Source: Parapontixanthobacter sp963736595 (GTDB taxonomy: Bacteria > Pseudomonadota > Alphaproteobacteria > Sphingomonadales > Sphingomonadaceae). From it: DNA of 64,000 bases. Positions within the stretch are counted from its first letter, which is position 1, and each line of letters starts with the position of its first letter. The translations under genes were made by a program, and so were the position numbers. Under the pieces are notes generated by a model that had not been told where the DNA came from, searched no databases, and was given only the letters and a program-made list of their open reading frames with translations. The stretch spans positions 124,001 through 188,000 of the forward strand of contig CAVTPG010000001.1 of the NCBI GenBank assembly GCA_963736595.1, given 5' to 3'. Positions 8,763 through 17,583 of this stretch are shown in pieces.

Positions 8763-9330
8763 ATTCTATCGCGAGACGCAGCGCCTGATCCTGCGCGACT
8801 GGAAAGAAGCCGATTGGACCGAATTCTGGCGCGTTACCAATACGCCCGCCGTCATGCGCTGGCTGGGCGATAAGCTGGATGAGGCGGGAATGCGGGCGGC
8901 GTGGGGTCGGCTGCAAGGCTATGCGCGCGATTACGGCCACACGTTCTGGCTGTTGGAGCGCAAGCCTGATGGCGGACATCTGGCGGGCGAGGTGCTGGGG
9001 TTTTGCGGGCTGAAACGCTCGAATGTGGTGGACCAGAAGGTAACTGGCATGGTCGAGATTGGCTGGCGCTTGCGAGAGGACGCGTGGGGTCGCGGCTATG
9101 CCAAGGAGGCGGCAATCGCATCGCTCGATCTGGGCTTTGGCGAATTCAAGGCGAGCGAGATTGTGGCGCTGACCGTGACCGGCAATGAAGCGAGCTGGGG
9201 GCTGATGAAGCGGCTGGGTATGCAGCGGAGAGAGGATCTGGACTTTACCGATCCGCATTACGGACCGGACCTCAATCCCAGCATCGTTTATTCGATTTCG
9301 CGCAATGAATGGCAGGAGAGCCGAGCATGA
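8755..9330 (+). CDS. GNAT family N-acetyltransferase (RimJ/RimL-like)
   Basis: The protein of 191 residues starts MAEFYRETQRLILRDW, the usual beginning of RimJ/RimL-like acetyltransferases, and contains the acetyl-CoA binding region EIGWRLREDAWGRGYAKEA, with alpha-proteobacterial spacing of the R/Q-x-x-G-x-G/A loop. It would transfer an acetyl group from acetyl-CoA to an amine, possibly a protein N-terminus; the substrate is not predictable. The ATG at 8755 overlaps the hemB stop by eight bases, and its own stop overlaps the following ATG by four, indicating translational coupling. Confidence 0.85.
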   Translation: MAEFYRETQRLILRDWKEADWTEFWRVTNTPAVMRWLGDKLDEAGMRAAWGRLQGYARDYGHTFWLLERKPDGGHLAGEVLGFCGLKRSNVVDQKVTGMVEIGWRLREDAWGRGYAKEAAIASLDLGFGEFKASEIVALTVTGNEASWGLMKRLGMQRREDLDFTDPHYGPDLNPSIVYSISRNEWQESRA

Positions 9331-9899
9331 CCATCCAGCGACCCGGCGTAAATATCATCGCGATCCACGGAAAGGCGCCGAAAATCGACGACAGCGCCTT
9401 TGTTGCACCCGGCTGCACGATCGTCGGCGATGTCACTATCGGGGCAGGCTCATCGATCTGGTACAATTGCGTGCTGCGCGCCGATGTCAGCCACATCATC
9501 ATCGGAGAGCGCACCAACATTCAGGACGGTAGCGTCATTCATTGCGACGGGCCGAAACCGGGCGAGCCGGACGGTTGCCCGTGTCTGATCGGTGATGATG
9601 TCCTGATCGGCCATATGGCGATGGTGCATGGCGCGATTATCGAGGACCGCGGATTTGTCGGGCTGGGCGCGATTGCAATGAACAAGGCGCGGATCGGTTC
9701 GGATGCGATGCTGGCGGCGGGCGCGATGCTGACCGAAAACAAGGTTATGGAGCCACGCAGTTTGTGGGCGGGGCGACCAGCGAAGTTTATGCGCGAACTG
9801 AACGATGCGGCAATCGCGGGTATGAAACTAGGCGTGGCGCATTATGCCGAAAATGCAAAAGCGCACGTCAAAGCTGTTGGAGAAGCAGGCCTAAACTAA
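9327..9899 (+). CDS. Gamma carbonic anhydrase family protein
   Basis: The 190-residue protein is a left-handed beta-helix hexapeptide protein of the gamma carbonic anhydrase (YrdA/PaaY-like) family. The three zinc histidines are present: one in GSVIHCDG and two in LIGHMAMVHGA. The family reversibly hydrates carbon dioxide in some members, and in others activity is weak or untested. The ATG overlaps the GNAT stop as ATGA. It ends the hemB group; about 96 bases without a recognisable gene separate it from the convergent DNA ligase. Confidence 0.88.
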   Translation: MTIQRPGVNIIAIHGKAPKIDDSAFVAPGCTIVGDVTIGAGSSIWYNCVLRADVSHIIIGERTNIQDGSVIHCDGPKPGEPDGCPCLIGDDVLIGHMAMVHGAIIEDRGFVGLGAIAMNKARIGSDAMLAAGAMLTENKVMEPRSLWAGRPAKFMRELNDAAIAGMKLGVAHYAENAKAHVKAVGEAGLN

Positions 9900-9995
9900 G
9901 GCGTGGCTTTTATGAGGCGCGATCCTGCAGCTTTTAAGGTGGGTTGGCGCCGCTCGACCCCGGCTCGACATCCTTGTGGCACGTTTGTGGCCGCG

Positions 9996-11603
9996 TCAGT
10001 CACGGACCAACGATAGCAGGGTTTCGATGCGATCCGCCTCATGTGCGGGCTTGTCCCAGCGGATGCGGTGAATGCGCGGAAAGCGCATGGCAAGCCCGGA
10101 TTTGTGCCGTTTGCTGGTGTGGACGCTGTCGAAAGCGACTTCGAAGACCAGCTCTTTTTCCGTCTCTCGCACCGGCCCGAACCGGTTGATCGTGTTCTGG
10201 CGGACGTGGCGGTCAATCTTCTTCAATTCCTCATCGGTGAAGCCCGAATACGCCTTGCCGACGGGTAGCAATTCCGCGCCTTTATCCGCATCGCCATCCC
10301 AGCAGCCAAAGGTGTAATCGGAAAAGAAGCTGGAGCGTTTTCCGCTGCCCCGCTGCGCATACATCAGCACGCAATCAATCAGCAGCGGATCGCGTTTCCA
10401 TTTGTACCAAAGCCCTGTTTTCCGGCCAGAAATATAAGGGCTGTCGCGCCGCTTTAACATCAACCCCTCAATCGCATCATCGCGGGTAGATTTGCGGATT
10501 TCTGCCAATTGCTCGAAAGTTTCGGCATGAACGATCTGACTGATATCGAAATGCGTTTCGGGCAGTTCTGCAACGATCTGCTCAAGTTTTTCGCGACGCT
10601 GTACCCACGGCAGTTCGCGCAAATCCTCACCTCGCCATTGCAGCACGTCATACAGCCGGACAAAAGCTGGCGCTTCGGTCAGCATTTTCTTCGACACAGT
10701 TTTGCGGCCAAGTCGTTGTTGTAGCGCGTTAAAACTGGCAGCTCCGCCTTCTTCGCCGCCCTGCACCGTGCCGCGAACCAGCAGCTCTCCGTCCAGAACG
10801 GCGGGTATTTTCAGCGCCTCCAGCATCTCAGGAAATGATCGCGAGATATCGTCACCTGACCGGCTGTAGACCCGCGTTTCCGCCGCTTCGCCTACCCCGG
10901 CATTCACCATCTGCACCCGGATGCCGTCCCACTTCCACTCGGCGGCGTAATCGTCCATCGAGACGACCGTTTCCTCCAGCGGATGTGCCAGCATAAAGGG
11001 GCGGAACAGCGGCAAATTCTCCGTATCCGGCGGGTCTTCGCCATCCGCTGCCCATGCAAACAGTTCGGCATACGGCGCTTCCAACGCGTGCCAATATTCC
11101 TCCACCTCATCGACCGACACGTCGAATGCCTGCGCAAAAGCAGTCTTGGCAAGGCGCGCAGAAACGCCAATTCGCATGGCTCCCGTGGCCAGTTTCAGCA
11201 AAGCGTAGCGGCCCGATGGATCAAGCCGGTCGAGCATTTTGCCAAGCTCAGTCGTCGCATTCGCGCGGTTCATGGCCGACAGTGTATCGACAGCTTCCGC
11301 CAATGACGGAGCGGGCGGACCATCCTCAAACGGATTGGGCCAAAGCAAGCTCGCGCATTCCGCCGTATCGCCCACAAAATCACGGCTTAACGTCCACAGC
11401 ACGGGGTCGATCCGCTCTTTCAGCAAATTGCGAATGGTCGAACTTTTGACTGCTGGAAAATCCAGCCCGTCGGACAATCCCGCCAGCGCCCACCCGCGAT
11501 CGGGGTCGGGTGTTTCGCGCAGATATTCGGCGATCAAATCGAGCTTTGCGTTTCGGCTGCGCGTATAAACCAGCGTGTCGAGGAGTTCGGCAAATTTCTC
11601 CAC
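9996..11603 (-). CDS. ATP-dependent DNA ligase
   Basis: The 535-residue protein has an N-terminal DNA-binding domain, then the adenylation domain with the nucleotidyl lysine K224 in EWKWDG, motif DGELLVR and the later motif EGLMLKRRDSPY, and an OB-fold end. It seals nicks with ATP and belongs to the bacterial ligase group that travels with an MBL-fold exonuclease and an Lhr-type helicase in a DNA-damage set. The GTG start at 11603 immediately follows the exonuclease stop codon, so the two are translated together. The replicative NAD-dependent LigA must be encoded elsewhere. Confidence 0.92.
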   Translation of the reverse strand: MEKFAELLDTLVYTRSRNAKLDLIAEYLRETPDPDRGWALAGLSDGLDFPAVKSSTIRNLLKERIDPVLWTLSRDFVGDTAECASLLWPNPFEDGPPAPSLAEAVDTLSAMNRANATTELGKMLDRLDPSGRYALLKLATGAMRIGVSARLAKTAFAQAFDVSVDEVEEYWHALEAPYAELFAWAADGEDPPDTENLPLFRPFMLAHPLEETVVSMDDYAAEWKWDGIRVQMVNAGVGEAAETRVYSRSGDDISRSFPEMLEALKIPAVLDGELLVRGTVQGGEEGGAASFNALQQRLGRKTVSKKMLTEAPAFVRLYDVLQWRGEDLRELPWVQRREKLEQIVAELPETHFDISQIVHAETFEQLAEIRKSTRDDAIEGLMLKRRDSPYISGRKTGLWYKWKRDPLLIDCVLMYAQRGSGKRSSFFSDYTFGCWDGDADKGAELLPVGKAYSGFTDEELKKIDRHVRQNTINRFGPVRETEKELVFEVAFDSVHTSKRHKSGLAMRFPRIHRIRWDKPAHEADRIETLLSLVRD

Positions 11604-12623
11604 CTACTCGTCTTCCTCTTCCCGACCGATCATGGCGAGCGCGCGGGCGCGGCGTTGATGCAACTGATGCCAGCGGAGCAATGCCTCTTCGCGGCCATGC
11701 GTAATCCAGCTTTCCTGCGGGTTTACCTCCTGCACGGTCTGCGTCAGCTCATCCCAATCGGCGTGATCGGAAATGATCAGGGGCAGCTCAACATTACGCT
11801 GTCGTGCGCGCTGCCGGACCCGCATCCAGCCGCTGGCCATTGCGGTAATTGGTTCGGGCAAACGGCGGGACCAGCGATCATTCAGCGCGGCGGGCGGAGA
11901 CACGATAATATGTCCGCGCATATCGTCCTTGGTCTGATCAGCCACAAGGCGCAATTCGCCAAGATCGACGCCGTGTTCTTCGTACAGGCGGCACATTTTT
12001 TCCATCGCGCCATGCAAATAAATTGGGTCATGATGCCCGGCCCGGCGCAATTCGGCGATAACCCGCTGCGCTTTGCCCAAAGCATAGGCGCCGACCAGCA
12101 CGCATCGGTCCGGCTCGTCGGCCAAGCGTTTCAACAGTTTGGCAATCTCACCTTCGATGGGCGGATGCGTGAAGATGGGGAGGCCAAACGTCGCTTCTGT
12201 TATCAGAATGTCGCACGGCGTGACTTCGAAGGGCGGACAAGTCGGATCGGCACGGCGCTTGTAATCGCCCGTGACGATGACCCGCTCGCCCGCGTGTTCG
12301 AGCAGAATTTGCGCGCTGCCCAGCACATGGCCTGCCGGAATATACGTCGCATCGACCCCGCCTTTCAGCCGCACCGTCTCGCCATATTGAATGGGTATGG
12401 TCGCGCCGCCATTCGGGCCTTCGCCAGTCGCATAGCGCAGCTTCATGATGGCCAGCGTTTCGGGCGTTGCCACAGTGACGCCGTGGCCGCCGCGCGCATG
12501 GTCGGCATGGCCGTGCGTCACCAGCGCGTGATCGGTCGCGATGCTCGGGTCGATCCACGTATCTGCAGGCACGACATGGATGCCGTGCGGCGCGGGTTGG
12601 ATCCAGGAAAAGGGGGCGGGCAT
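11604..12623 (-). CDS. Ligase-associated DNA damage response exonuclease (MBL fold)
   Basis: The protein of 339 residues is a metallo-beta-lactamase/beta-CASP nuclease. The metal motif HGHADH is at residues 37-42, with further conserved positions in AGHVLGSAQ, TGDYK and the C-terminal SDHADW. The family (relatives of Exonuclease SNM1/Pso2) is annotated as the exonuclease partner of the adjacent ATP-dependent ligase. I chose the ATG at 12623, which gives the conserved start MPAPFSW; a longer frame to 12665 would begin within the clpA terminator hairpin. Stop codon and ligase start are directly adjacent. Confidence 0.9.
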   Translation of the reverse strand: MPAPFSWIQPAPHGIHVVPADTWIDPSIATDHALVTHGHADHARGGHGVTVATPETLAIMKLRYATGEGPNGGATIPIQYGETVRLKGGVDATYIPAGHVLGSAQILLEHAGERVIVTGDYKRRADPTCPPFEVTPCDILITEATFGLPIFTHPPIEGEIAKLLKRLADEPDRCVLVGAYALGKAQRVIAELRRAGHHDPIYLHGAMEKMCRLYEEHGVDLGELRLVADQTKDDMRGHIIVSPPAALNDRWSRRLPEPITAMASGWMRVRQRARQRNVELPLIISDHADWDELTQTVQEVNPQESWITHGREEALLRWHQLHQRRARALAMIGREEEDE

Positions 12624-12638
12624 GGCATTAAAACCGAA

Positions 12639-12674
12639 GCGGGGCGCGAACCGTTCCCACGACACGCGCCCCGC
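12639..12674 (-). terminator. Intrinsic terminator after clpA
   Basis: A perfect ten-base stem (GCGGGGCGCG with CGCGCCCCGC) around a 16-base loop is followed on the minus strand by TTCGGTTTT. It lies 22 bases beyond the clpA stop and just before the exonuclease start, so it should separate the two units. Confidence 0.8.
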
Positions 12675-12696
12675 AACGAATTAAAACAGTCAGACG

Positions 12697-15105
12697 TCAG
12701 CTTTCGCTATCGTCCGGCTTGTCTGCGCTATCTCCGGCGGAAGCGTCCGGTTTCTTGGGCACAGGCGCTTTCTTGGCGGCTGGCTTCTTTGCCGGAGCCT
12801 TTTTTGCAGGAGCTTTGCGTTTGCTGGCTTTGGGAGCGGCAGGCGTAACTTCAAAGGCAGGCTTGCCGTCCTTGACCGTGACTTGCACTTCGCCGCCGCT
12901 TGCCAACTTGCCGAACAGCAATTCTTCGGCCAGCGGTTGCTTGATCTTGTCTTGCAGCAAACGGCCCATCGGGCGCGCGCCATAGAGCCGGTCATAACCT
13001 TTATCGCCCAGCCATTTGCGCGCTTCGGCATCGAACTGAATTTCGACATTCTGCTCGACCAGCTGCAATTCGAGCTGCAGAATGAACTTGTCCACCACTC
13101 GCGCGATTGTATCTTTACCAAGATAGCTGAACGGCACGATGGCATCGAGCCGATTGCGGAATTCCGGCGTGAACATCTTCTTCACCGCCTCTTCGCTGGC
13201 ATCTTCCTTCGACACATCGCCAAACCCGATACCCTGGCTCGCCATATCGGCAGCACCGGCATTGGTCGTCATCACCAGCACGACGTTGCGGAAATCGACG
13301 GTCTTGCCGTGGTGATCGGTGAGGCGGCCATTATCCATGACTTGCAGCAGGATATTAAAGAGGTCGGGATGCGCTTTCTCGATCTCGTCGAGCAGCAACA
13401 CGCAATGCGGATTCTGGTCGATCGCATCGGTCAGCAAACCGCCCTGATCGTAACCGACATAGCCCGGAGGCGCGCCGATCAGCCGCGAAACGCTGTGCCG
13501 CTCCATATATTCGGACATATCGAACCGCTTCAGCTCGATGCCCATGATCGAGGCAAGCTGCCGCGCGACTTCGGTTTTCCCAACGCCCGTAGGGCCGGAA
13601 AACAGAAAGCTGCCGATCGGCTTGTCGGGATCACGCAGGCCTGCCCGCGACAGCTTCATCGCGGTCGAAAGCTTCTTCACCGCGGCGTCCTGACCGAAGA
13701 CAACATGCTTTAGATCGCGTTCGAGATTTTCGAGCGCTTTCTTATCGTCTTTGCTGACCGATTTGGGCGGGATCCGCGCCATCGTCGCAACGACCGCTTC
13801 GATTTCGCGCGCAGTGATCTTTTTCTTGCGGCGACTTGGTGCGACCAGCATTTGCATCGCGCCAACTTCGTCGATCACGTCGATCGCCTTATCCGGCAAT
13901 TTGCGGTCATTGATGTAGCGCGCAGACAATTCCACCGCCGTTTTCAGCGCGTCTGGCGTGTACTTGACCTTGTGATGATCTTCGAAAGCGGAGCGCAATC
14001 CTTTCAGGATTTTGATCGTGTCTTCGACTGTCGGCTCGTTCACATCGATCTTCTGGAAGCGGCGCAACAAAGCGCGGTCTTTTTCGAAGTGGTTGCGGAA
14101 TTCCTTGTAAGTCGTCGAGCCAACGCACCGGATCGTGCCACCTGACAAGGCCGGCTTCAGCAGGTTCGAGGCATCCATTGCCCCGCCGCTGGTTGCCCCT
14201 GCGCCGATAACCGTATGAATTTCATCGATAAACAGGATTGCATCGGGCATTTTTTCAAGCTCGGTGACGACTTGCTTCAGCCGCTCTTCAAAATCGCCGC
14301 GATAGCGCGTTCCGGCCAGCAACGCGCCCATGTCGAGCGAGTAGATGACGGCAGGCTCCAACACTTCTGGCACTTCGCCTTCCACGATTTTGCGGGCCAG
14401 CCCCTCAGCAATGGCGGTTTTCCCGACGCCGGGATCGCCGACATAAAGCGGATTGTTTTTAGAACGGCGACACAGGATCTGGATCGTCCGGTCCACTTCT
14501 GGGCCGCGACCGATCAGCGGATCGACTTTGCCGTCTTCCGCCTTCTTGTTCAGATTGACCGTGAACTGATCGAGTGCGGATTCCTTCTTGGCCGGTTCCG
14601 CCGCTTTGTCTTCGCCCGGCGCATCGCCTTCCTCACCGGAGGCCGACTTGGTTTCGATCGACTTTCCGCCCTTGCCGATGCCGTGGCTGATAAAGCTGAC
14701 CGCGTCCAACCGACTCATATCCTGTTGCTGCAGGAAATAGACAGCATAGGAATCGCGCTCTGAAAACAACGCGACCAGCACATTCGCGCCGGTTACGGTA
14801 TCCTTGCCCGATGATTGAACGTGCAGGATCGCGCGCTGGATCACGCGCTGGAAACCGGCGGTGGGTTGCGGATCGTCCTCGCCTTGCGATTTTAGCGACT
14901 GGTATTCCTGATCAAGATATTGCTTCACCGCCTCGCCAAGCTCGATCAGATCGACGCCGCACGCGACCATAACTTGTGCCGCATCTTCGTCATCGATCAG
15001 CGCAAGGAGCAAATGCTCCAATGTCGCATATTCGTGATGGCGCTGACCTGCATCGCTCAAGGCTGCGTGCAATGTCTTTTCGAGATTTTGGGCGAAGCTG
15101 GGCAT
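12697..15105 (-). CDS. clpA: ClpA, ATP-binding subunit of Clp protease, with Lys/Ala-rich tail
   Basis: ClpA unfolds proteins and feeds them to ClpP in the cytoplasm. The 802-residue protein has the N-terminal double Clp repeat, a first AAA+ domain (Walker A at 223-230, LFIDEIH near 291), and a second AAA+ domain (Walker A at 504-511, LLDEIEKAHP near 571). The IGF loop at 626-628, needed to dock on ClpP, is present. It lacks the middle domain of ClpB. Residues 757-802 form an unusual extension with AKK/APAKK repeats, then an acidic end. In many alphaproteobacteria clpS precedes clpA; here the upstream gene is DUF1192 instead. A strong terminator follows. Confidence 0.95.
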   Translation of the reverse strand: MPSFAQNLEKTLHAALSDAGQRHHEYATLEHLLLALIDDEDAAQVMVACGVDLIELGEAVKQYLDQEYQSLKSQGEDDPQPTAGFQRVIQRAILHVQSSGKDTVTGANVLVALFSERDSYAVYFLQQQDMSRLDAVSFISHGIGKGGKSIETKSASGEEGDAPGEDKAAEPAKKESALDQFTVNLNKKAEDGKVDPLIGRGPEVDRTIQILCRRSKNNPLYVGDPGVGKTAIAEGLARKIVEGEVPEVLEPAVIYSLDMGALLAGTRYRGDFEERLKQVVTELEKMPDAILFIDEIHTVIGAGATSGGAMDASNLLKPALSGGTIRCVGSTTYKEFRNHFEKDRALLRRFQKIDVNEPTVEDTIKILKGLRSAFEDHHKVKYTPDALKTAVELSARYINDRKLPDKAIDVIDEVGAMQMLVAPSRRKKKITAREIEAVVATMARIPPKSVSKDDKKALENLERDLKHVVFGQDAAVKKLSTAMKLSRAGLRDPDKPIGSFLFSGPTGVGKTEVARQLASIMGIELKRFDMSEYMERHSVSRLIGAPPGYVGYDQGGLLTDAIDQNPHCVLLLDEIEKAHPDLFNILLQVMDNGRLTDHHGKTVDFRNVVLVMTTNAGAADMASQGIGFGDVSKEDASEEAVKKMFTPEFRNRLDAIVPFSYLGKDTIARVVDKFILQLELQLVEQNVEIQFDAEARKWLGDKGYDRLYGARPMGRLLQDKIKQPLAEELLFGKLASGGEVQVTVKDGKPAFEVTPAAPKASKRKAPAKKAPAKKPAAKKAPVPKKPDASAGDSADKPDDSES

Positions 15106-15281
15106 TCAGGGCTCTCTTTGGTTTGAAATCAGGGAGGCTGATTGGCTGGATGATAAGCGATAAACCTTAGCCAATACTGTATGTGAGACAGATATAGGCA
15201 CGACTTGCGCAATTTTTAGACCCGTTGGGATGAGCCAACTTAGGTTAGCTTTTGTGCCGCCATCCATTGCGATGCGCGCTG

Positions 15282-15479
15282 TCATGACGATTTGCCGAAT
15301 AGCGCATCGGCGGCTTGTCTATGCGAGGCGGCGGCATCGCGATGCGCTTTGACCCGCGTGATTTCCGCTTCGAGCAAGGCGATCCGTGTGGCCAGTTCTT
15401 CCTGAGAATACGGGCCGAGATCTTCGCCTGCGAGCAAGCCTGCCGCATCGCCTTTTGGCCGGGGAAGATCGTCGTCCAT
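15282..15479 (-). CDS. DUF1192 family small protein
   Basis: This 65-residue protein matches DUF1192: an N-terminal DDDLPRPKGDAAGLLAGEDL block, then a single predicted helix SQEELATRIALLEAEITRVKAH that could form a coiled coil. The function is unknown. The family is largely alphaproteobacterial and typically sits next to the quinone oxidoreductase gene, which here diverges from it at 15626. The ATG at 15479 is unambiguous. Confidence 0.85.
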   Translation of the reverse strand: MDDDLPRPKGDAAGLLAGEDLGPYSQEELATRIALLEAEITRVKAHRDAAASHRQAADALFGKSS

Positions 15480-15625
15480 TCACAGGCCCTTCCGTTAAGA
15501 CCCGCAGCATCGGCCCTTGGGGCACTTGCTGTCAATACGCGACGCGGCTACGCATCAGCGATCCGGGGCAGTGTGCCGCTCTTGCAACAAATTGCGCGAT
15601 GGGCGGACAGGGTGAGCTTTAACAA

Positions 15626-16648
15626 ATGGCTGAGTTAGTGAGAGAAAAATTGCCTGATGTGATGACGGCAATCGGGTTCGACGATCCGGGTGGGCCGGAG
15701 GTTTTGCAGCCGCATGAAATGACTGTGCCGCAAGCAGATGCCGATCAGGTCTTGATCCAAGTCGCCTACGCGGGCGTAAATCGCCCGGATGTTATTCAGC
15801 GGCAGGGCTTTTATCCGGCTCCTCCCGGCGCTTCTCCCATTCCCGGCCTCGAGGTTTCCGGAAAAATTGTGGCGGCGGGCGATAATGTTCCACGTGAAAT
15901 GATCGGGCAAACTGTGTGCGCTTTGGTGACAGGGGGCGGCTATGGCGAATATTGCCTCGCCCATGCGCGCCATTGCCTCAACGTGCCGAAAGGGATGGCA
16001 CTCGCGCAAGCGGCTGCATTGCCCGAAACGTTGTTCACCGTCTGGCACAATGTGTTCGAGCGCGCCTTTGCCAAATCCGGCGAGACTTTGCTGGTTCACG
16101 GCGGGACGAGCGGCATCGGCACAATGGCGATCATGCTGGCCAAGGCTTTCGACATGACCGTCATCACGACGGCGGGCAGCGAGGAAAAGTGCGAAGCCGC
16201 GCGCAAGCTGGGCGCTGATTTGGCGATTAATTACAAAGAGCAGGATTTTGTCGAGAAAGTGAAGGCATTCACGGACGGCAACGGCGTGAATATCGTGCTG
16301 GACATGGTGTCGGGCGATTACGTGCCGCGCAATCTGGCTTGTCTTGCGGTCGAGGGCCGTCACGTCACTATCGCCGTGCTGGGCGGCCTGAAAGCCGAAC
16401 TGAACATGGCGCATATCATGGCGAAGCGATTGACCCTGACCGGATCGACCCTGCGCGCGCGATCGGACAGCTTCAAAGCGTTACTGGCCGACGAGATTTC
16501 TGCAAATGCCTGGCCGTTGTTCGAGTCCGGCGAATTGCGCCCGGTTATGGATCGGACCTTCCCACTCGCCAACGCGGCAGACGCGCATAAGCGGATGGAA
16601 GCAGGCGAGCATATCGGCAAAATCGTGCTGAAAGTGGCAGGGGGCTGA
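15626..16648 (+). CDS. NAD(P)H-quinone oxidoreductase, zinc-free MDR family (PIG3-like)
   Basis: The 340-residue protein is a medium-chain dehydrogenase/reductase. It has the GroES-like start, the AGVNRPDVIQRQG block seen in quinone oxidoreductases, and a Rossmann motif VHGGTSGIGTMAI for NADPH. Structural and catalytic zinc cysteines of alcohol dehydrogenases are absent, consistent with a PIG3/QOR enzyme that reduces quinones or enones. The ATG at 15626 has an AGGGTGAG ribosome site nine bases upstream. It diverges from DUF1192, and a terminator hairpin follows at 16695. Confidence 0.88.
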   Translation: MAELVREKLPDVMTAIGFDDPGGPEVLQPHEMTVPQADADQVLIQVAYAGVNRPDVIQRQGFYPAPPGASPIPGLEVSGKIVAAGDNVPREMIGQTVCALVTGGGYGEYCLAHARHCLNVPKGMALAQAAALPETLFTVWHNVFERAFAKSGETLLVHGGTSGIGTMAIMLAKAFDMTVITTAGSEEKCEAARKLGADLAINYKEQDFVEKVKAFTDGNGVNIVLDMVSGDYVPRNLACLAVEGRHVTIAVLGGLKAELNMAHIMAKRLTLTGSTLRARSDSFKALLADEISANAWPLFESGELRPVMDRTFPLANAADAHKRMEAGEHIGKIVLKVAGG

Positions 16649-16694
16649 ACCTGCTTGCCGAATCCGCCCGTAACGCCTAGATGGATAACGACGC

Positions 16695-16716
16695 AGCCGT
16701 CCCGAGAGGGGCGGCT
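16695..16716 (+). terminator. Hairpin terminator after the quinone oxidoreductase gene
   Basis: AGCCGTCCC and GGGGCGGCT pair over nine bases (one T-G wobble) around a GAGA loop and are followed by CTTCTATTTC. It lies 46 bases past the stop codon, ahead of trcR. Confidence 0.65.
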
Positions 16717-16763
16717 CTTCTATTTCAAGATATAGCGCTGCCCCACGGGCGAAAGAGACACAT

Positions 16764-17492
16764 ATGACCGATCAAGTAAAACCCTTAATGCCGCACGCAA
16801 CGGCGACATGGCTGGTCGATCATACGGGTTTGGCTTTTGAGCAAATCGCCAGCTTTTGCGGGCTGCATATCCTTGAAGTGCAAGCGATGGCAGACGATCT
16901 GGCGGGTAGCAAATATACCGGCCGCGACCCCCTGCACGCGGGCGAATTGACGCAGGATGAAATTGCCAAAGGCGAAGCCGACGACACGTATGAATTGAAG
17001 ATGCAGCGCGCTCCGGTGGCGGTCAATCGCACCAAAGGCGCACGCTATACGCCGGTATCCAAGCGTCAGGATAAGCCCGATGGCATTTCCTGGTTGCTGC
17101 GCAATCATCCCGAAATGAGCGACGCACAGATTTCCAAACTGATCGGTACGACGCGCAACACGATCAACGCCATTCGTGACCGCTCGCACTGGAACATTCA
17201 GAACATCCAGTCGAAGGATCCGGTGACATTGGGCCTGTGTTCGCAGCGCGAGCTGGATGCAATTGTGGCCAAAGCAGCGAAGAAAGCTGGCATCGAAGAG
17301 CCTGAAGTCGTCGTCGGTCCGGAAAACGTCAGCGACAAGGAAAAGCTGATCGAGGAATTGCGCGCCGAGCGTGATGCTGCGGTCAAGGAAGCCGCTGAAG
17401 CTGCACAGGAAGCGGAAGCCGCGACGTGGCTCGAAAACAAGCGCGCCGCCGAAGAAGCAGGCGAGCAGCCGGGTGAAACACCTCCCGCCTGA
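16764..17492 (+). CDS. trcR: Cell cycle transcriptional regulator TrcR (DUF1013)
   Basis: The 242-residue protein matches DUF1013/TrcR. Conserved blocks include LMPHATATWLVDHTGL, the helix-turn-helix-like AQISKLIGTTRNTINAIRDRSHW, and DPVTLGLCSQ. In alphaproteobacteria TrcR is described as an RNA-polymerase-associated factor linked to the cell-cycle network. The C-terminal 70 residues are a low-complexity Glu/Ala-rich helix. An ATG at 16764 lies behind a purine-rich stretch. It follows a terminator, so it has its own promoter. Confidence 0.9.
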   Translation: MTDQVKPLMPHATATWLVDHTGLAFEQIASFCGLHILEVQAMADDLAGSKYTGRDPLHAGELTQDEIAKGEADDTYELKMQRAPVAVNRTKGARYTPVSKRQDKPDGISWLLRNHPEMSDAQISKLIGTTRNTINAIRDRSHWNIQNIQSKDPVTLGLCSQRELDAIVAKAAKKAGIEEPEVVVGPENVSDKEKLIEELRAERDAAVKEAAEAAQEAEAATWLENKRAAEEAGEQPGETPPA

Positions 17493-17583
17493 TCCGCCGC
17501 GCATTTCTTGTTATAATCCGCGCAACTGCCTGCACTGACACAAAAACCTTGCGCTTTTGCAGGTGAGCATTCATCCGACTGGC

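Noticed and set aside
11655..12848. 397-codon plus-strand frame opposite the exonuclease and clpA end
   Set aside because: Runs across two real minus-strand genes and a terminator; composition is that of an antisense shadow.
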